A stretch of DNA of 32,411 nt from Flexilinea sp. (GTDB lineage Bacteria > Chloroflexota > Anaerolineae > Anaerolineales > Anaerolineaceae), in NCBI GenBank assembly GCA_017432685.1, contig JAFRIR010000002.1, positions 1 to 32,411 of the forward strand, read 5' to 3'. Every line of letters starts with the position of its first letter. Positions within the stretch are counted from its first letter, which is position 1. The notes beneath the pieces were generated by a model, which was not told where the DNA came from, searched no databases, and was given only the letters and a program-made list of their open reading frames with translations. The translations under genes were made by a program, and so were the position numbers. Positions 22,729-31,213 of the stretch are shown here, piece after piece.

Positions 22729-24816
22729 ATGAACGCGACAGATGAAAAACTAAATGAAGTTTTCGCCGGACTGGTGGTCCGCAAAGATTTGGCCAAGATC
22801 GTCAAAGGCAACGTCTCCGTCCCGAATTATGTGCTGGAATATCTGCTGGGGCAATACTGCGCCACATCGGAAGAAGAAGATATCCAGGCCGGTGTGGAAC
22901 AGGTGAAAGACATCCTTGCACAGCATTTCGTGCAGCGCAGCGAGGCAGAACTGGTCAAGTCCACCATCAAGGAACGCGGCCAGCACCGTGTGATCGACAA
23001 GATCCTGGTCAGCCTGAATCAGCGCAACGACTGTTACGTCGCGGAATTTTCCAACCTCGGCATCAACAACGTCATCGTGGAGTCCAGTACGGTCAAAATG
23101 TACCCGAAGCTGCTGGTCAACGGTGTCTGGTGCCTGGTCAACCTGACTTATGATCATTCTGAAGATGTCACCGCAGTTCCGTGGGTGATCAAATCGCTGA
23201 AGCCGATCCAGCACGCCAACTTTGACATGGACAGCTACCTGGAAGGACGTGCCGAATTTACGCTGCAGGAATGGATCGATGTGCTGGTCCGCACGGTTGG
23301 TTTTGAACCGGATATGCTGAATGAGCGGAACAAGCTCTTTATCCTGACCCGCCTGATCCCCTATGTGGAGCGGAACTATAACCTGATCGAACTGGGGCCG
23401 AAGGGTACCGGTAAAAGCCACATTTATTCGGATTTTTCTCCGCATGGCATCCTGCTTTCCGGCGGTGAAGTCAGCATTCCGCGGCTTTTTGTGAATAATA
23501 CCAACGGCAGGCTCGGGCTCGTCGGCTATTGGGATACGATCGCATTCGATGAATTTGCCGGCAAGGACAAAAAACCGCCCAAAGCGCTGGTCGATATCAT
23601 GAAGAACTACATGGCGAATAAATCTTTCTCCCGCGGCAACGAGATGCTGAGCGCGGAGGGTTCCTTCGCCTTTGAAGGGAACACCTCACATAACGTCCCT
23701 TATATGCTGCGCTACAGCGATCTCTTCGACGATCTTCCGACCGCCTATCATGATTCCGCGTTTATGGATCGTCTGCATACCTACATACCGGGCTGGGAAG
23801 TCAACATCATCCGCAGCGAGCTCTTTACCTCCGGTTACGGATTCATCATTGACTATCTGGCGGAAGCCCTGCGGAACCTGCGCAAGGTGGACTTCAGCGC
23901 CGAATATGAACAATACTTCGAGGTGTCCAATACGCTTTCCACCCGTGATAAGGAAGGCGTACGGAAGACTTTCTCTGGACTGATGAAAATCCTCTTCCCG
24001 GGCGGCGGGGCAACCAAAGAAGAGATCGAGAACCTGCTGCACTTTGCCATAGAAGGCCGGAAGCGCGTTAAGGATCAGGAGATCCGCATCGATGCCACTT
24101 TCGCTGCGGTCGACTTCAGCTATCAGGATAAGGATACCGGCGAGATCAAGCCTGTGAAAACGATGGAAGAGATCCGCTTCCCTGAATACTATTATCAGGT
24201 CGCAGTCGATGAACAGCAGCCGGAGACCCCAAAAGCGGAAGATGCGACTCAACCGGTGCCGCAGAAACCTGCCGCGGAACAGCAGCCGGCTGAAACTCCG
24301 AAAAGCAAATATCCCTATCCGTCAGGAACGAGGATCGATTTTGAAGATTATCAGATCGGATTCAGCTATGAAAAGTATTTTGGTCCTTATTTTGACGGGG
24401 CGAAAGATATTCAGATCGTTGATCCGTATATACGTCAGCTGCATCAGTGTAAAAACCTGATCGAGCTCCTTCAGTGCATACTCCGTCATAAGGATCCTTC
24501 TGAGGAGGTTCTCGTAACGCTGACTACCGGCATGGAGCAGGATCCGCTTTATTATGACAGGCAAAAAGATAATCTTGAGCAGATTATCAGCATCTGTAAA
24601 GCGCAGGGAATCGATTTTGACTATAAATTTGATGACAGCATTCATGGACGGGAAATTGAAACAGATACCGGCTGGAAGATCACTCTGGACCGGGGGCTGG
24701 ATGTTTTCATGAATACCGGTGAAAAACCCAATGAGATATTCTCTTTTGCTTCCGGAATGCAGGAAGTACGGCTTTTGAAGAAATTCTATATCATTTATAC
24801 GAAGATCAACGACTGA
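22729..24816 (+). CDS. brxL: BREX AAA+ protein BrxL with an MIT_C-type C-terminal domain, 695 aa
   Basis: BrxL is a multimeric AAA+ DNA-binding effector needed for phage restriction. The N-terminal two thirds are typical: [16 protein letters not shown] near the start, Walker A GPKGTGKS (223-230), Walker B IAFDE (271-275), and a conserved FEGNT segment after it. A Pro/Gln/Ala-rich linker (about 492-530) leads to a C-terminal domain (about 535-692). In place of the family's Lon-protease-like part it reads like the MIT_C (MITD1 C-terminal, phospholipase-D-like) domain: [29 protein letters not shown] (565-573), then [11 protein letters not shown] (639-649) and the RGLDVF element. I see no Ser-Lys Lon dyad context. 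MIT_C domains bind ligands or membranes and generally lack PLD activity. It is co-transcribed with pglZ (68-bp gap) and with the next gene (17-bp gap). Confidence 0.92.
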   Translation: MNATDEKLNEVFAGLVVRKDLAKIVKGNVSVPNYVLEYLLGQYCATSEEEDIQAGVEQVKDILAQHFVQRSEAELVKSTIKERGQHRVIDKILVSLNQRNDCYVAEFSNLGINNVIVESSTVKMYPKLLVNGVWCLVNLTYDHSEDVTAVPWVIKSLKPIQHANFDMDSYLEGRAEFTLQEWIDVLVRTVGFEPDMLNERNKLFILTRLIPYVERNYNLIELGPKGTGKSHIYSDFSPHGILLSGGEVSIPRLFVNNTNGRLGLVGYWDTIAFDEFAGKDKKPPKALVDIMKNYMANKSFSRGNEMLSAEGSFAFEGNTSHNVPYMLRYSDLFDDLPTAYHDSAFMDRLHTYIPGWEVNIIRSELFTSGYGFIIDYLAEALRNLRKVDFSAEYEQYFEVSNTLSTRDKEGVRKTFSGLMKILFPGGGATKEEIENLLHFAIEGRKRVKDQEIRIDATFAAVDFSYQDKDTGEIKPVKTMEEIRFPEYYYQVAVDEQQPETPKAEDATQPVPQKPAAEQQPAETPKSKYPYPSGTRIDFEDYQIGFSYEKYFGPYFDGAKDIQIVDPYIRQLHQCKNLIELLQCILRHKDPSEEVLVTLTTGMEQDPLYYDRQKDNLEQIISICKAQGIDFDYKFDDSIHGREIETDTGWKITLDRGLDVFMNTGEKPNEIFSFASGMQEVRLLKKFYIIYTKIND

Positions 24817-24833
24817 GAAACAGAGGAAACCTT

Positions 24834-26189
24834 ATGAAAATCGGGAAAACAACAATCACGACGGTATTACACGATATCACGAAAATCGATTCTGTCACAG
24901 CAATTGTAAATGCGGCAAATAAAACACTTCTTGGCGGCAGCGGTGTAGATCATGCTATCCATGAAGCGGCAGGGAAGGAACTGTTGGCAGAATGCCGAAC
25001 GCTTCACGGCTGCGAAACAGGTGAGGCAAAGATTACCGGTGCTTACAATTTGCCCTGCAAATATGTGATCCACACTGTCGGACCGATCTGGAATGGCGGA
25101 AGACAAAACGAAGCGGAATTATTGGCAAATTGCTATCGAAATTCACTGCAGCTAGCGATGGAAAATGGGATCCGAAGCATTGCCTTCCCGTCAATCTCTA
25201 CCGGAGTTTATTCCTATCCGATCGATCAGGCTGCAAATGTGGCTGTTACTGCTGTTTGTGAATTTGTCAGAAATCATCCGGATGCGATGGATTTGATCGA
25301 ATGGGCCCTGTTGACTGATCACACCAAATCATATTACGATGCTGCAATATCAAAAGCTGGGGAAGAGCAAACATCTATGTCAGACGTTACCTATGCAAAC
25401 AATAAAGTTATCGGTTTTTACCATGAAAATGAAAAATATGGCTGCTTCAGCAACTGGTATCCAGCGGAATTCGATTACGCCGGAAAGCATTACGCTAATT
25501 CTGAACAATTCATGATGTACCAGAAAGTGATGATGTTCTGTCAGTTTGATCTTGGACAGAAAATTCTATCCACAAGTGATCCCAAGGAATGTAAGGATCT
25601 TGGCAAAACCCATTTTCCGGAATTCATCCCGGCAGTGTGGGAAAAAACCTGCTATCGGATCGTAAGACGGGGTGTTCGGGCTAAATTCCAACAGAACAGG
25701 GACATACTTGATATTTTGCTGGGTACCGGGAATGCGATCCTTGCGGAATGCTCACCGACCGATACAAAATGGGGAATCGGCGTTGATATCAGCAGCCCGG
25801 CACGGTACGATGTCAGAGAATGGAACGGAAAGAATTACCTCGGTATGATCCTGATGGAAGTGCGAGAGGAACTGCGCCTGGAGCTGATGCTTTCAGGTAA
25901 CGGTGAGCTTAAATATACTGATTTCCACGATGCCGAACCGATTCCGGAATGGAATATGCGGGCAGGTATGTTGAAACGGATTCCTCAATACTATAAAGCG
26001 ATACATGCTTACAGCGATACGCTTGACTGGCAGGAGAAAAATGCCTTTTACAATGGCGAACTGTACCGGGGATGGGAGGAGGCTATGCGTGAGAACATGG
26101 GTGGCGGCCTGCCGTTTGCCGGTTTCTATGAAATGAAGCAGGATATATATGAGATAGCTCGAAGGTTGGAATTGCTGGCAATCGGGTAA
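24834..26189 (+). CDS. Macro domain - NADAR domain fusion protein, 451 aa
   Basis: Residues 1-175 are a MacroD/YmdB-type macro domain: IVNAAN (24-29), [10 protein letters not shown] (34-43), VIHTVGPIW (78-86) and [12 protein letters not shown] (118-129). Residues ~190-345 are a NADAR (YbiA-like) domain: [20 protein letters not shown], then [12 protein letters not shown] with the conserved Glu224, and [13 protein letters not shown] (332-344). About 105 more C-terminal residues are unassigned. Macro domains bind or remove ADP-ribose, and NADAR enzymes have been reported to reverse guanine ADP-ribosylation of nucleic acids, as in DarTG1-type antitoxins. No DarT toxin lies in the window, so this protein may be an orphan reversal enzyme or counter phage or host ADP-ribosylation. 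It starts behind GAGGAAA, 17 bases after brxL, so it belongs to the operon. Confidence 0.88.
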   Translation: MKIGKTTITTVLHDITKIDSVTAIVNAANKTLLGGSGVDHAIHEAAGKELLAECRTLHGCETGEAKITGAYNLPCKYVIHTVGPIWNGGRQNEAELLANCYRNSLQLAMENGIRSIAFPSISTGVYSYPIDQAANVAVTAVCEFVRNHPDAMDLIEWALLTDHTKSYYDAAISKAGEEQTSMSDVTYANNKVIGFYHENEKYGCFSNWYPAEFDYAGKHYANSEQFMMYQKVMMFCQFDLGQKILSTSDPKECKDLGKTHFPEFIPAVWEKTCYRIVRRGVRAKFQQNRDILDILLGTGNAILAECSPTDTKWGIGVDISSPARYDVREWNGKNYLGMILMEVREELRLELMLSGNGELKYTDFHDAEPIPEWNMRAGMLKRIPQYYKAIHAYSDTLDWQEKNAFYNGELYRGWEEAMRENMGGGLPFAGFYEMKQDIYEIARRLELLAIG

Positions 26190-26221
26190 AGAACCTTTAG
26201 GTTTATACAGGTGTTAAAAAT

Positions 26222-26277
26222 CCGGCTGGAGATCAACTATGCTTATTGCGGAAAGGAAGTTCGCTTTCTTCAGCCGG
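26222..26277 (+). repeat. Large hairpin in the gap before the DUF262 gene
   Basis: CCGGCTG (26222-26228) pairs perfectly with CAGCCGG (26271-26277), and an inner GAAAG/CTTTC pair (26251-26255 with 26264-26268) extends the fold. There is no T-tract. A 16-codon ORF (26239-26289) with a GGAG upstream lies within it. Confidence 0.4.
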
Positions 26278-26345
26278 GAACCAAAATAACAGTTATCGTG
26301 CCTTTACGAATCAAAGACAATTAGAAGTGTGGAGCGGTAAAAAAA

Positions 26346-27536
26346 ATGTCTGGTTCAAACAAATACGTTGATATGAGTGCGAAAGAAGCACTCAAGCTCG
26401 CAAAAGAAAAATTTCTGCTGCTTCCGGATATTCAACGGGAATATGTGTGGAGCATGGAAGATATTGAAAAATTGTTTGAATCAATAATCGATGGATATCC
26501 TATTGGGTCATGTATTTTTTGGAAAACAAACAAAAAAACAATTAATGAAGAGAAACCTAATCTGTATTATTTTCTGCGCGAGCATGAATTGTATAAGAGT
26601 AAAAACGAAGAGGCACCGGAAATCTTTGGGGAAGAAGGCGATTACTATATTGTTTTGGACGGACAGCAAAGAATCACGTCACTCAATATTGCATTATATG
26701 GATCTTACACAGAATTCAGAGGCGGACGCGGCCGCAGATGGGCTGACCCAAGAAATTGGATAAAAAGGGAGCTGTACTACGATCTGGATTATTACAGTAG
26801 AGAACTGACGGAAATAGACGATGAACGGACTCCTAAACATTTTAATTTTTTGTCAGAGGAGGAAACTCAATCCGGACACTTTTATAAAGTGAAAAATCTT
26901 TTGCAATTTGATGACAGTAATGAATTGCTGAGAGAACTAATCAATCAATCCTACAATCGGGAGATTCAAGATGATTTAGTGAAGTTATTTTCACGAATTC
27001 ACAGTTCAGGTTCGGATAGACTCATCCACTATTATTGTATTTCTGAAAACAAATATGATCAGGCATTGAATATTTTTGTGAGAGTCAATTCAACCGGCCG
27101 CAAATTGTCAAAATCAGACCTTCTGTTTTCGACGCTCATAGATGGTTGGAGGGAAGGGAAAGAAAACTTTGAGAATATTTTGAAATCTGTGAACAGCAGG
27201 GGAGATGGTTTTAACTTTTCACGAGATTACCTTATGCGCCTGCTGCTCGTTCTTGTGGATGCACCGACAAATCTCAAAATAGAATCTTTCGACAGAAGAA
27301 CGAGAAACAGGATACGAGATGAATGGAATAATCTTTCACAAGCCTTCTCGTATATGGTTGATGCACTTGTATCTATAGGTTTGTCGGACAGGTTCCTGTC
27401 ATCCTATAATGTCACAATGCCGCTTGTGTATTTCATTTATAAGGGCGGAAGCCTGAAAACGGATGAGGCAAAACAGGAAACCAGAAAATTCCTGTCCGTC
27501 TCTATGGCAAAAGGTCTCTTTGGTACAGAAAGCTAA
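26346..27536 (+). CDS. DUF262 (GmrS/ParB-like nuclease domain) protein, probably C-terminally shortened, 396 aa
   Basis: The DUF262 domain is the N-terminal half of GmrSD-type type IV restriction enzymes and of related defence proteins. Its hallmarks are here: LLLPDIQREYVWSMEDIEKL (24-43), the IIDGYPIGSCIFWK block (47-60), and the catalytic DGQQRITSL (105-113). The NIFVRVNSTGRKLSKSDL segment (about 240-258) is also diagnostic. Stand-alone relatives I know usually run to 550 aa or more; this frame stops soon after SMAKGLFGTES, only 78 bases before the convergent kinase gene ends. I infer that the C-terminal part was lost at the junction. The start has only a weak GGAGCGG site. Whether the short form is active is unknown. 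Confidence 0.8.
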   Translation: MSGSNKYVDMSAKEALKLAKEKFLLLPDIQREYVWSMEDIEKLFESIIDGYPIGSCIFWKTNKKTINEEKPNLYYFLREHELYKSKNEEAPEIFGEEGDYYIVLDGQQRITSLNIALYGSYTEFRGGRGRRWADPRNWIKRELYYDLDYYSRELTEIDDERTPKHFNFLSEEETQSGHFYKVKNLLQFDDSNELLRELINQSYNREIQDDLVKLFSRIHSSGSDRLIHYYCISENKYDQALNIFVRVNSTGRKLSKSDLLFSTLIDGWREGKENFENILKSVNSRGDGFNFSRDYLMRLLLVLVDAPTNLKIESFDRRTRNRIRDEWNNLSQAFSYMVDALVSIGLSDRFLSSYNVTMPLVYFIYKGGSLKTDEAKQETRKFLSVSMAKGLFGTES

Positions 27537-27548
27537 CAGAATATTTCC

Positions 27549-27567
27549 GGTTTTGCGCAGCAAAACC
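27549..27567. terminator. Hairpin between the convergent DUF262 and kinase genes
   Basis: GGTTTTGC (27549-27556) and GCAAAACC (27560-27567) form a perfect 8-bp stem with a 3-base loop, extendable by AATAT/ATATT outside. It sits between convergent genes, but the T-tract is poor on both strands, so terminator activity is uncertain. Confidence 0.4.
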
Positions 27568-27614
27568 ATATTCAGGTATCTTTATCTCATATATCAACGG
27601 GATTATTTGAGAAT

Positions 27615-28769
27615 CTATATCAGCCGGACAAAGTCATGCATTTTCTGACCCAGCAGCGGACGGCACCAGCGAAGGAATGAATCATTCACATCAAGCCCGT
27701 TTTCAGAAATGAATTCTTTCGGAAAGAGGCGTTCATGCAGGACCAGCTGCTCAACCGGGATCAGAATTTCTTCGCATTGGTAAGGATCATCCGAAATGCG
27801 TCTCAGACCGGACATGAAACCGCTTTTCCCGGAGAGTACGGTACGGGCAGCCAAAGCACCCATCCGTACAGCCTCATCCCGGTCCACACTTGATGTCAAT
27901 TCCGCACAGCTGCGGCCCAGAATACCCGGGGTCTCAAACCTTGCCTTGATCCCGAGTTTTTCGATCACCAGCCTGCTGAGATGCTGAGAAACAGCCCCGA
28001 AATAGACAGCCCTGCCCGATTTAAACACAGGCGGAGCTACCGGTGTGCCGTCGGCATATCGGATCCCTTCGCTGACCGCCACCATGACGCCGTGTCCCTG
28101 CTCCCATACCCGTCTGACTTCACTGAGGAACTTCTCCTCATCAAACGGCGCTTCCGGAATCAGGATAATATGCGGGGCATCGCCTGCTTGCTTCCGCGCA
28201 AGGGCCGAGGCTGCCGTGATCCAGCCGGAGTTCCGTCCCATGTATTCCACAATGCAGACATGGATCGGCAGAGAGCGGACATCCATTGCAATTTCTTCCA
28301 TGGTTCGGGCTGCAAACAAGGCGGCGCTGCCATATCCCGGCGCATGGTCCGTAAGATCCAGATCATTGTCAATCGTTTTCGGAATACCGCCTACGATCAG
28401 AGCCTGATCTGTACAAACACTGCTCAGCTTTCTGCAGGTATCCATTGAACCGTTCCCTCCGGTGAACAGCACATAAACGATGTCGTTCTTTTTAAGCACC
28501 GAAGCCATTTTTTCATAGTCCCGGTCTTCCAGAGGTGTGCGGGATGTTCCGATGGCGGAAGCAGGGGAAAAACGCAGCTTTTCCATCATCTCATCGCTGA
28601 GTCCGCCCAAATCCGTGAATTGTTCGTTCAAAATTCCGGCGGTCCCGTGCACCGCTCCCAGAATGCAGTCAACTTTTCCGCTGCGTTTTGCTTCTTTGAT
28701 GGCTCCGTAAAGAGAGGCGTTGATCACGGCTGTCGGAGCGCCTCCATGGACGATCAGCATTTTCGGCAT
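27615..28769 (-). CDS. 6-phosphofructokinase family protein (PPi-type signature), 384 aa
   Basis: PFK-family kinases phosphorylate fructose-6-phosphate or similar ketose phosphates at C1. The phosphate-donor loop reads TGGNGSMD (103-110) and the catalytic motif GGIPKTIDND (127-136) has Lys where ATP-specific PfkA has Gly, a feature of pyrophosphate-using enzymes. The substrate motif VEYMGRNSGW (174-183) is intact. The first loop, GGAPTAVIN (9-17), differs slightly from the standard GGxxPGxN. The length fits the 350-420 aa clades. The donor (PPi or ATP) cannot be settled from the sequence alone, and given its operon it may act on another ketose phosphate such as tagatose-6-phosphate. It starts behind AAGGA, 10 bases after the isomerase gene, so it is the last gene of the operon. 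Confidence 0.85.
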   Translation of the reverse strand: MPKMLIVHGGAPTAVINASLYGAIKEAKRSGKVDCILGAVHGTAGILNEQFTDLGGLSDEMMEKLRFSPASAIGTSRTPLEDRDYEKMASVLKKNDIVYVLFTGGNGSMDTCRKLSSVCTDQALIVGGIPKTIDNDLDLTDHAPGYGSAALFAARTMEEIAMDVRSLPIHVCIVEYMGRNSGWITAASALARKQAGDAPHIILIPEAPFDEEKFLSEVRRVWEQGHGVMVAVSEGIRYADGTPVAPPVFKSGRAVYFGAVSQHLSRLVIEKLGIKARFETPGILGRSCAELTSSVDRDEAVRMGALAARTVLSGKSGFMSGLRRISDDPYQCEEILIPVEQLVLHERLFPKEFISENGLDVNDSFLRWCRPLLGQKMHDFVRLI

Positions 28770-28779
28770 GGCAGGATCC

Positions 28780-30129
28780 TTACAGTTCGATCACGGGAAT
28801 GTTCAGCAGAGCGGCTGTCTGTTTCATCGCGTCATAAATATCGTCCCATACCAGTACATAGTGGTGGGGGATTTCTTCCTCGATCAGTCTTTCCGTGGTG
28901 CGGCGTACGGGAGCGGTCATCTTTACCTGAGTCATGCACCCTCTGGTGACCCGATCCCGGTCCAGGGCTTCGCCTCTCATGAGCACCAGCTTATACTGCC
29001 CGTGAAAATTGTGCAGACGGGCGATGGTCACGTATCCGGGTTTCAGCGCTGTCCAGAATGCGGATCCCTGTCCGACCAGCGGATGATTGCACAGTTCGGG
29101 ATGATATTTGGGATTATGCAGCGAAGGCGCGGCATTGCCGCAGTGCCAGAATGTCATTGTGTTTTCATCTTCATTGATGTCGATCATGTCGGTGATGAAC
29201 GGCGCATTATTTTCGGAAAGCAGCATCTCCATCACCTGCGTGATCCCTGCATCAACATCTCCTTCGCAGCCGATGGAAAGGCCGTCATCCAGCAGCCGGC
29301 CCAGTACGGCGCAGGGCTGTGTATGCGCGGCACCCATTTCCGGCCAGCATTTGATGATCCCGAAATCATAACCGTCCGCCTTTACCCGGTTCTTCAGAGC
29401 CAGGTACAGCCTGCTGTGGTTTTCAAGATGCCCTTCGGGCAGCCGCGAGATGTTCCATGCGGAGGATACCTTTTCCATATCCTTTTTCACTTCTTCTTCG
29501 GGCAGAGCGGCCATATCGTCAAAGACGGTTTTCAGTTCGGTCGCGTTCATGGTGATCCCGAAGGTGCGGCGGATGGCGGCTTCGTCGAAGGTGCTCACAT
29601 AATAGTTTGTCGGCCGGTACCCGAACAGACCAAGTGTCATCCGGCTCATTGCCTTTTTGACAGCGTAGGCTTTCAGAAGATTGATGACTTTCCCGGCGGC
29701 ACGTTCATCCTCTTTGCTGCCGTAAACCGTATGACAGGGATATCCCAGTCTGCCAAGCGCTGCTGCATTCATTGTCATCGCGCACAAAGCGTTTGCCCAC
29801 AGTCTTTCCTCCCGCTCATAGGGCGGTTCGTAAGGAGCCCACAGGATCAGCGGTACATTCATTTTCTGTACGATGGAAGCGGCAATATCGTCGCCGGTAA
29901 ACGCGCCGTAAACCATCACGACTGCATCCACCTGCTCGCGGCGCATCTCTGATATCGCCCGGTTCACCTCTACCGGTGTGGTGAGGACCTGCTCCGGCAT
30001 GACCAGGTTCATACCGGTCAGAGTTTCCCTCGCCCAGGCGGTATATTCTTTATGACGCCGGATCGGCAGTTCCCGGGGCCAGCGTCCGGATAAAGTAACG
30101 ATCAAACCGACATTCAGTTTTTCAGTCAT
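28780..30129 (-). CDS. L-fucose/L-arabinose isomerase-fold sugar isomerase, 449 aa
   Basis: The protein has the architecture of the FucI/AraA superfamily: an N-terminal Rossmann-like domain (LNVGLIVTLSGRWPRELPIR, then VDAVVMVYGAFTGDDIAASI around 70-90, and VPLILWAPYEPP) and a C-terminal isomerase domain (DFGIIKCWPEMG, SIGCEGDVDAGITQVM near 276-291, and TFWHCGNAAPSLH near 316-328). The acidic and histidine residues in CEGDVDAG and WHCGNA fit metal-dependent aldose-ketose isomerisation, but the substrate cannot be read. I prefer the ATG at 30127-30129 behind AAAGGGG; an in-frame ATG 24 bases earlier overlaps the aldolase stop and lacks a ribosome binding site. It lies between aldolase and kinase genes in one operon, pointing to a sugar degraded through a ketose bisphosphate. 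Confidence 0.83.
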   Translation of the reverse strand: MTEKLNVGLIVTLSGRWPRELPIRRHKEYTAWARETLTGMNLVMPEQVLTTPVEVNRAISEMRREQVDAVVMVYGAFTGDDIAASIVQKMNVPLILWAPYEPPYEREERLWANALCAMTMNAAALGRLGYPCHTVYGSKEDERAAGKVINLLKAYAVKKAMSRMTLGLFGYRPTNYYVSTFDEAAIRRTFGITMNATELKTVFDDMAALPEEEVKKDMEKVSSAWNISRLPEGHLENHSRLYLALKNRVKADGYDFGIIKCWPEMGAAHTQPCAVLGRLLDDGLSIGCEGDVDAGITQVMEMLLSENNAPFITDMIDINEDENTMTFWHCGNAAPSLHNPKYHPELCNHPLVGQGSAFWTALKPGYVTIARLHNFHGQYKLVLMRGEALDRDRVTRGCMTQVKMTAPVRRTTERLIEEEIPHHYVLVWDDIYDAMKQTAALLNIPVIEL

Positions 30130-30149
30130 TTTGTTTTCCCCTTTCCTGC

Positions 30150-31004
30150 TCATGCCTTGTTCTCGGAACCGGACAGTTCAATGATGTGTTTGACATCTTC
30201 AGCCAGCGCATTGCAGGCGAATTGACTCACCTTCCAGCTGTGACCCTGATGGTCGGTTTTCAGACCTTCTTCCAGATGTTCGATATATTTCCAGCGGATC
30301 TCTGTGCCGAAATTGATCTTGGCGATCCCAAGCTCTTTGACAGCCTTCCGGATAATGCTCTCGTCCATGCCGGTGCAGCCGTGAAGCACCAGCGGCAGGT
30401 CACAGAAACTGCGTACCGCTTCCAGAACATCAAGGCGGATATTGGGTTTTCCCCTGTAGAACCCGTGTGCATTTCCGATCCCGATGGCCAGTGTGTCCGG
30501 CGAGCACAGGGATAAGAATTCTTTCACCTGTTCCGGATCGGCAACGTTTTTGTTTTCAAGAACAGCTCCTGCACTGTCCAGCCGCTGCAATTCCCCGATT
30601 TCCGCTTCAACGGGCACTCGGAAACAGCGGGCGACATTCACAATGCTCTGTGTCATAGCGGCGTTATCATGAATCGGGAGTGTGGAGCCGTCGATCATCA
30701 GCGAAGTAAAGCCCAGCCGGAGCGCTTCCATGCAGATCTCAAAATCACTGCCGTGATCCAGATGAATGGAAACAGGGACAGAAACCTTCCCCGCGCACCA
30801 TTTCGCGACCTGAACAAACCAGTCATGACCGCTGTACGCACCGGTAGCGACATAATGGGCGAGGATGACCGGGGATCTCATTTCCTCAGCTGCTTTGCAG
30901 ATGGCCATGATGATATCATAATTTCCGCCCTGGGTATTGATTGCCGGAATGGCATACCCCTCACGGCGGGCACGCTGTAATTGTTCAAGGTTGGTACATA
31001 ACAT
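30150..31004 (-). CDS. Class II ketose-bisphosphate aldolase, 284 aa
   Basis: The enzyme cleaves a ketose-1,6-bisphosphate (fructose- or tagatose-type) into two trioses using a divalent metal. Family features: LQRARREGYAIPAINTQGGN near the N-terminus; SIHLDHGSDFEICMEALRLG (about 79-98) with the His-Asp-His metal/catalytic cluster; FTSLMIDGSTLP; the strand PVEAEIGELQR; LVLHGCTGMDE with another metal-binding His; and the phosphate-binding IAKINFGTEIR. The length is typical (~285 aa). The ATG at 31002-31004 is chosen because the family usually begins right there; an upstream in-frame TTG at 31016 is only 1 base from the AAAGGAG site. It is the first gene of the minus-strand operon, driven by a strong promoter facing the LacI gene. 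Confidence 0.92.
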   Translation of the reverse strand: MLCTNLEQLQRARREGYAIPAINTQGGNYDIIMAICKAAEEMRSPVILAHYVATGAYSGHDWFVQVAKWCAGKVSVPVSIHLDHGSDFEICMEALRLGFTSLMIDGSTLPIHDNAAMTQSIVNVARCFRVPVEAEIGELQRLDSAGAVLENKNVADPEQVKEFLSLCSPDTLAIGIGNAHGFYRGKPNIRLDVLEAVRSFCDLPLVLHGCTGMDESIIRKAVKELGIAKINFGTEIRWKYIEHLEEGLKTDHQGHSWKVSQFACNALAEDVKHIIELSGSENKA

Positions 31005-31026
31005 GATGATCGGCAAGCTCCTTTAA

Positions 31027-31050
31027 TCGCATAAATGTTTACACGTATGT
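31027..31050. promoter_or_regulatory. Candidate operator for the LacI-type regulator
   Basis: The segment between the aldolase transcription start and its ribosome binding site contains AAATGTTTA (31033-31041 region) and TACACGTATGTA-like sequence. The 9-mer recurs inverted as TAAACATTT at 31161-31169, inside the lacI promoter. A shared motif in both divergent promoters suits autoregulation plus operon repression. Confidence 0.4.
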
Positions 31051-31059
31051 AGTTACTGA

Positions 31060-31089
31060 AGTATAGCATAACCACTATGCTTGTGTCAA
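31060..31089 (-). promoter_or_regulatory. Strong sigma-A promoter of the aldolase-isomerase-kinase operon
   Basis: On the minus strand a perfect -35 TTGACA (31084-31089) is followed after 18 bp by -10 TATACT (31060-31065). The spacer holds the inverted repeat GCATA (31066-31070) and TATGC (31076-31080), well placed for a repressor. Confidence 0.8.
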
Positions 31090-31152
31090 GAGATAATCGT
31101 AAAAATTATGAGTAATTTGACTTAATTTTGAATGTTAATGGCATAATTCTTA

Positions 31153-31181
31153 TTGACTGATAAACATTTTTGTGGTAGGAT
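31153..31181 (+). promoter_or_regulatory. Promoter of the LacI regulator gene
   Basis: TTGACT (31153-31158) and TAGGAT (31176-31181) are spaced by 17 bp, 33 bases before the start codon. The TAAACATTT motif lies in the spacer. Confidence 0.7.
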
Positions 31182-31213
31182 GTACACATATAAACAATTA
31201 GAGAGAATAACGA

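Noticed and set aside
26239-26289. 16-codon gene before the DUF262 gene
   Set aside because: It lies within a hairpin and has no similarity to anything I know; too short to call.
28720-29952. 410-codon plus-strand ORF
   Set aside because: It is antisense to the sugar isomerase and the end of the kinase gene, both well supported; it has no ribosome binding site.
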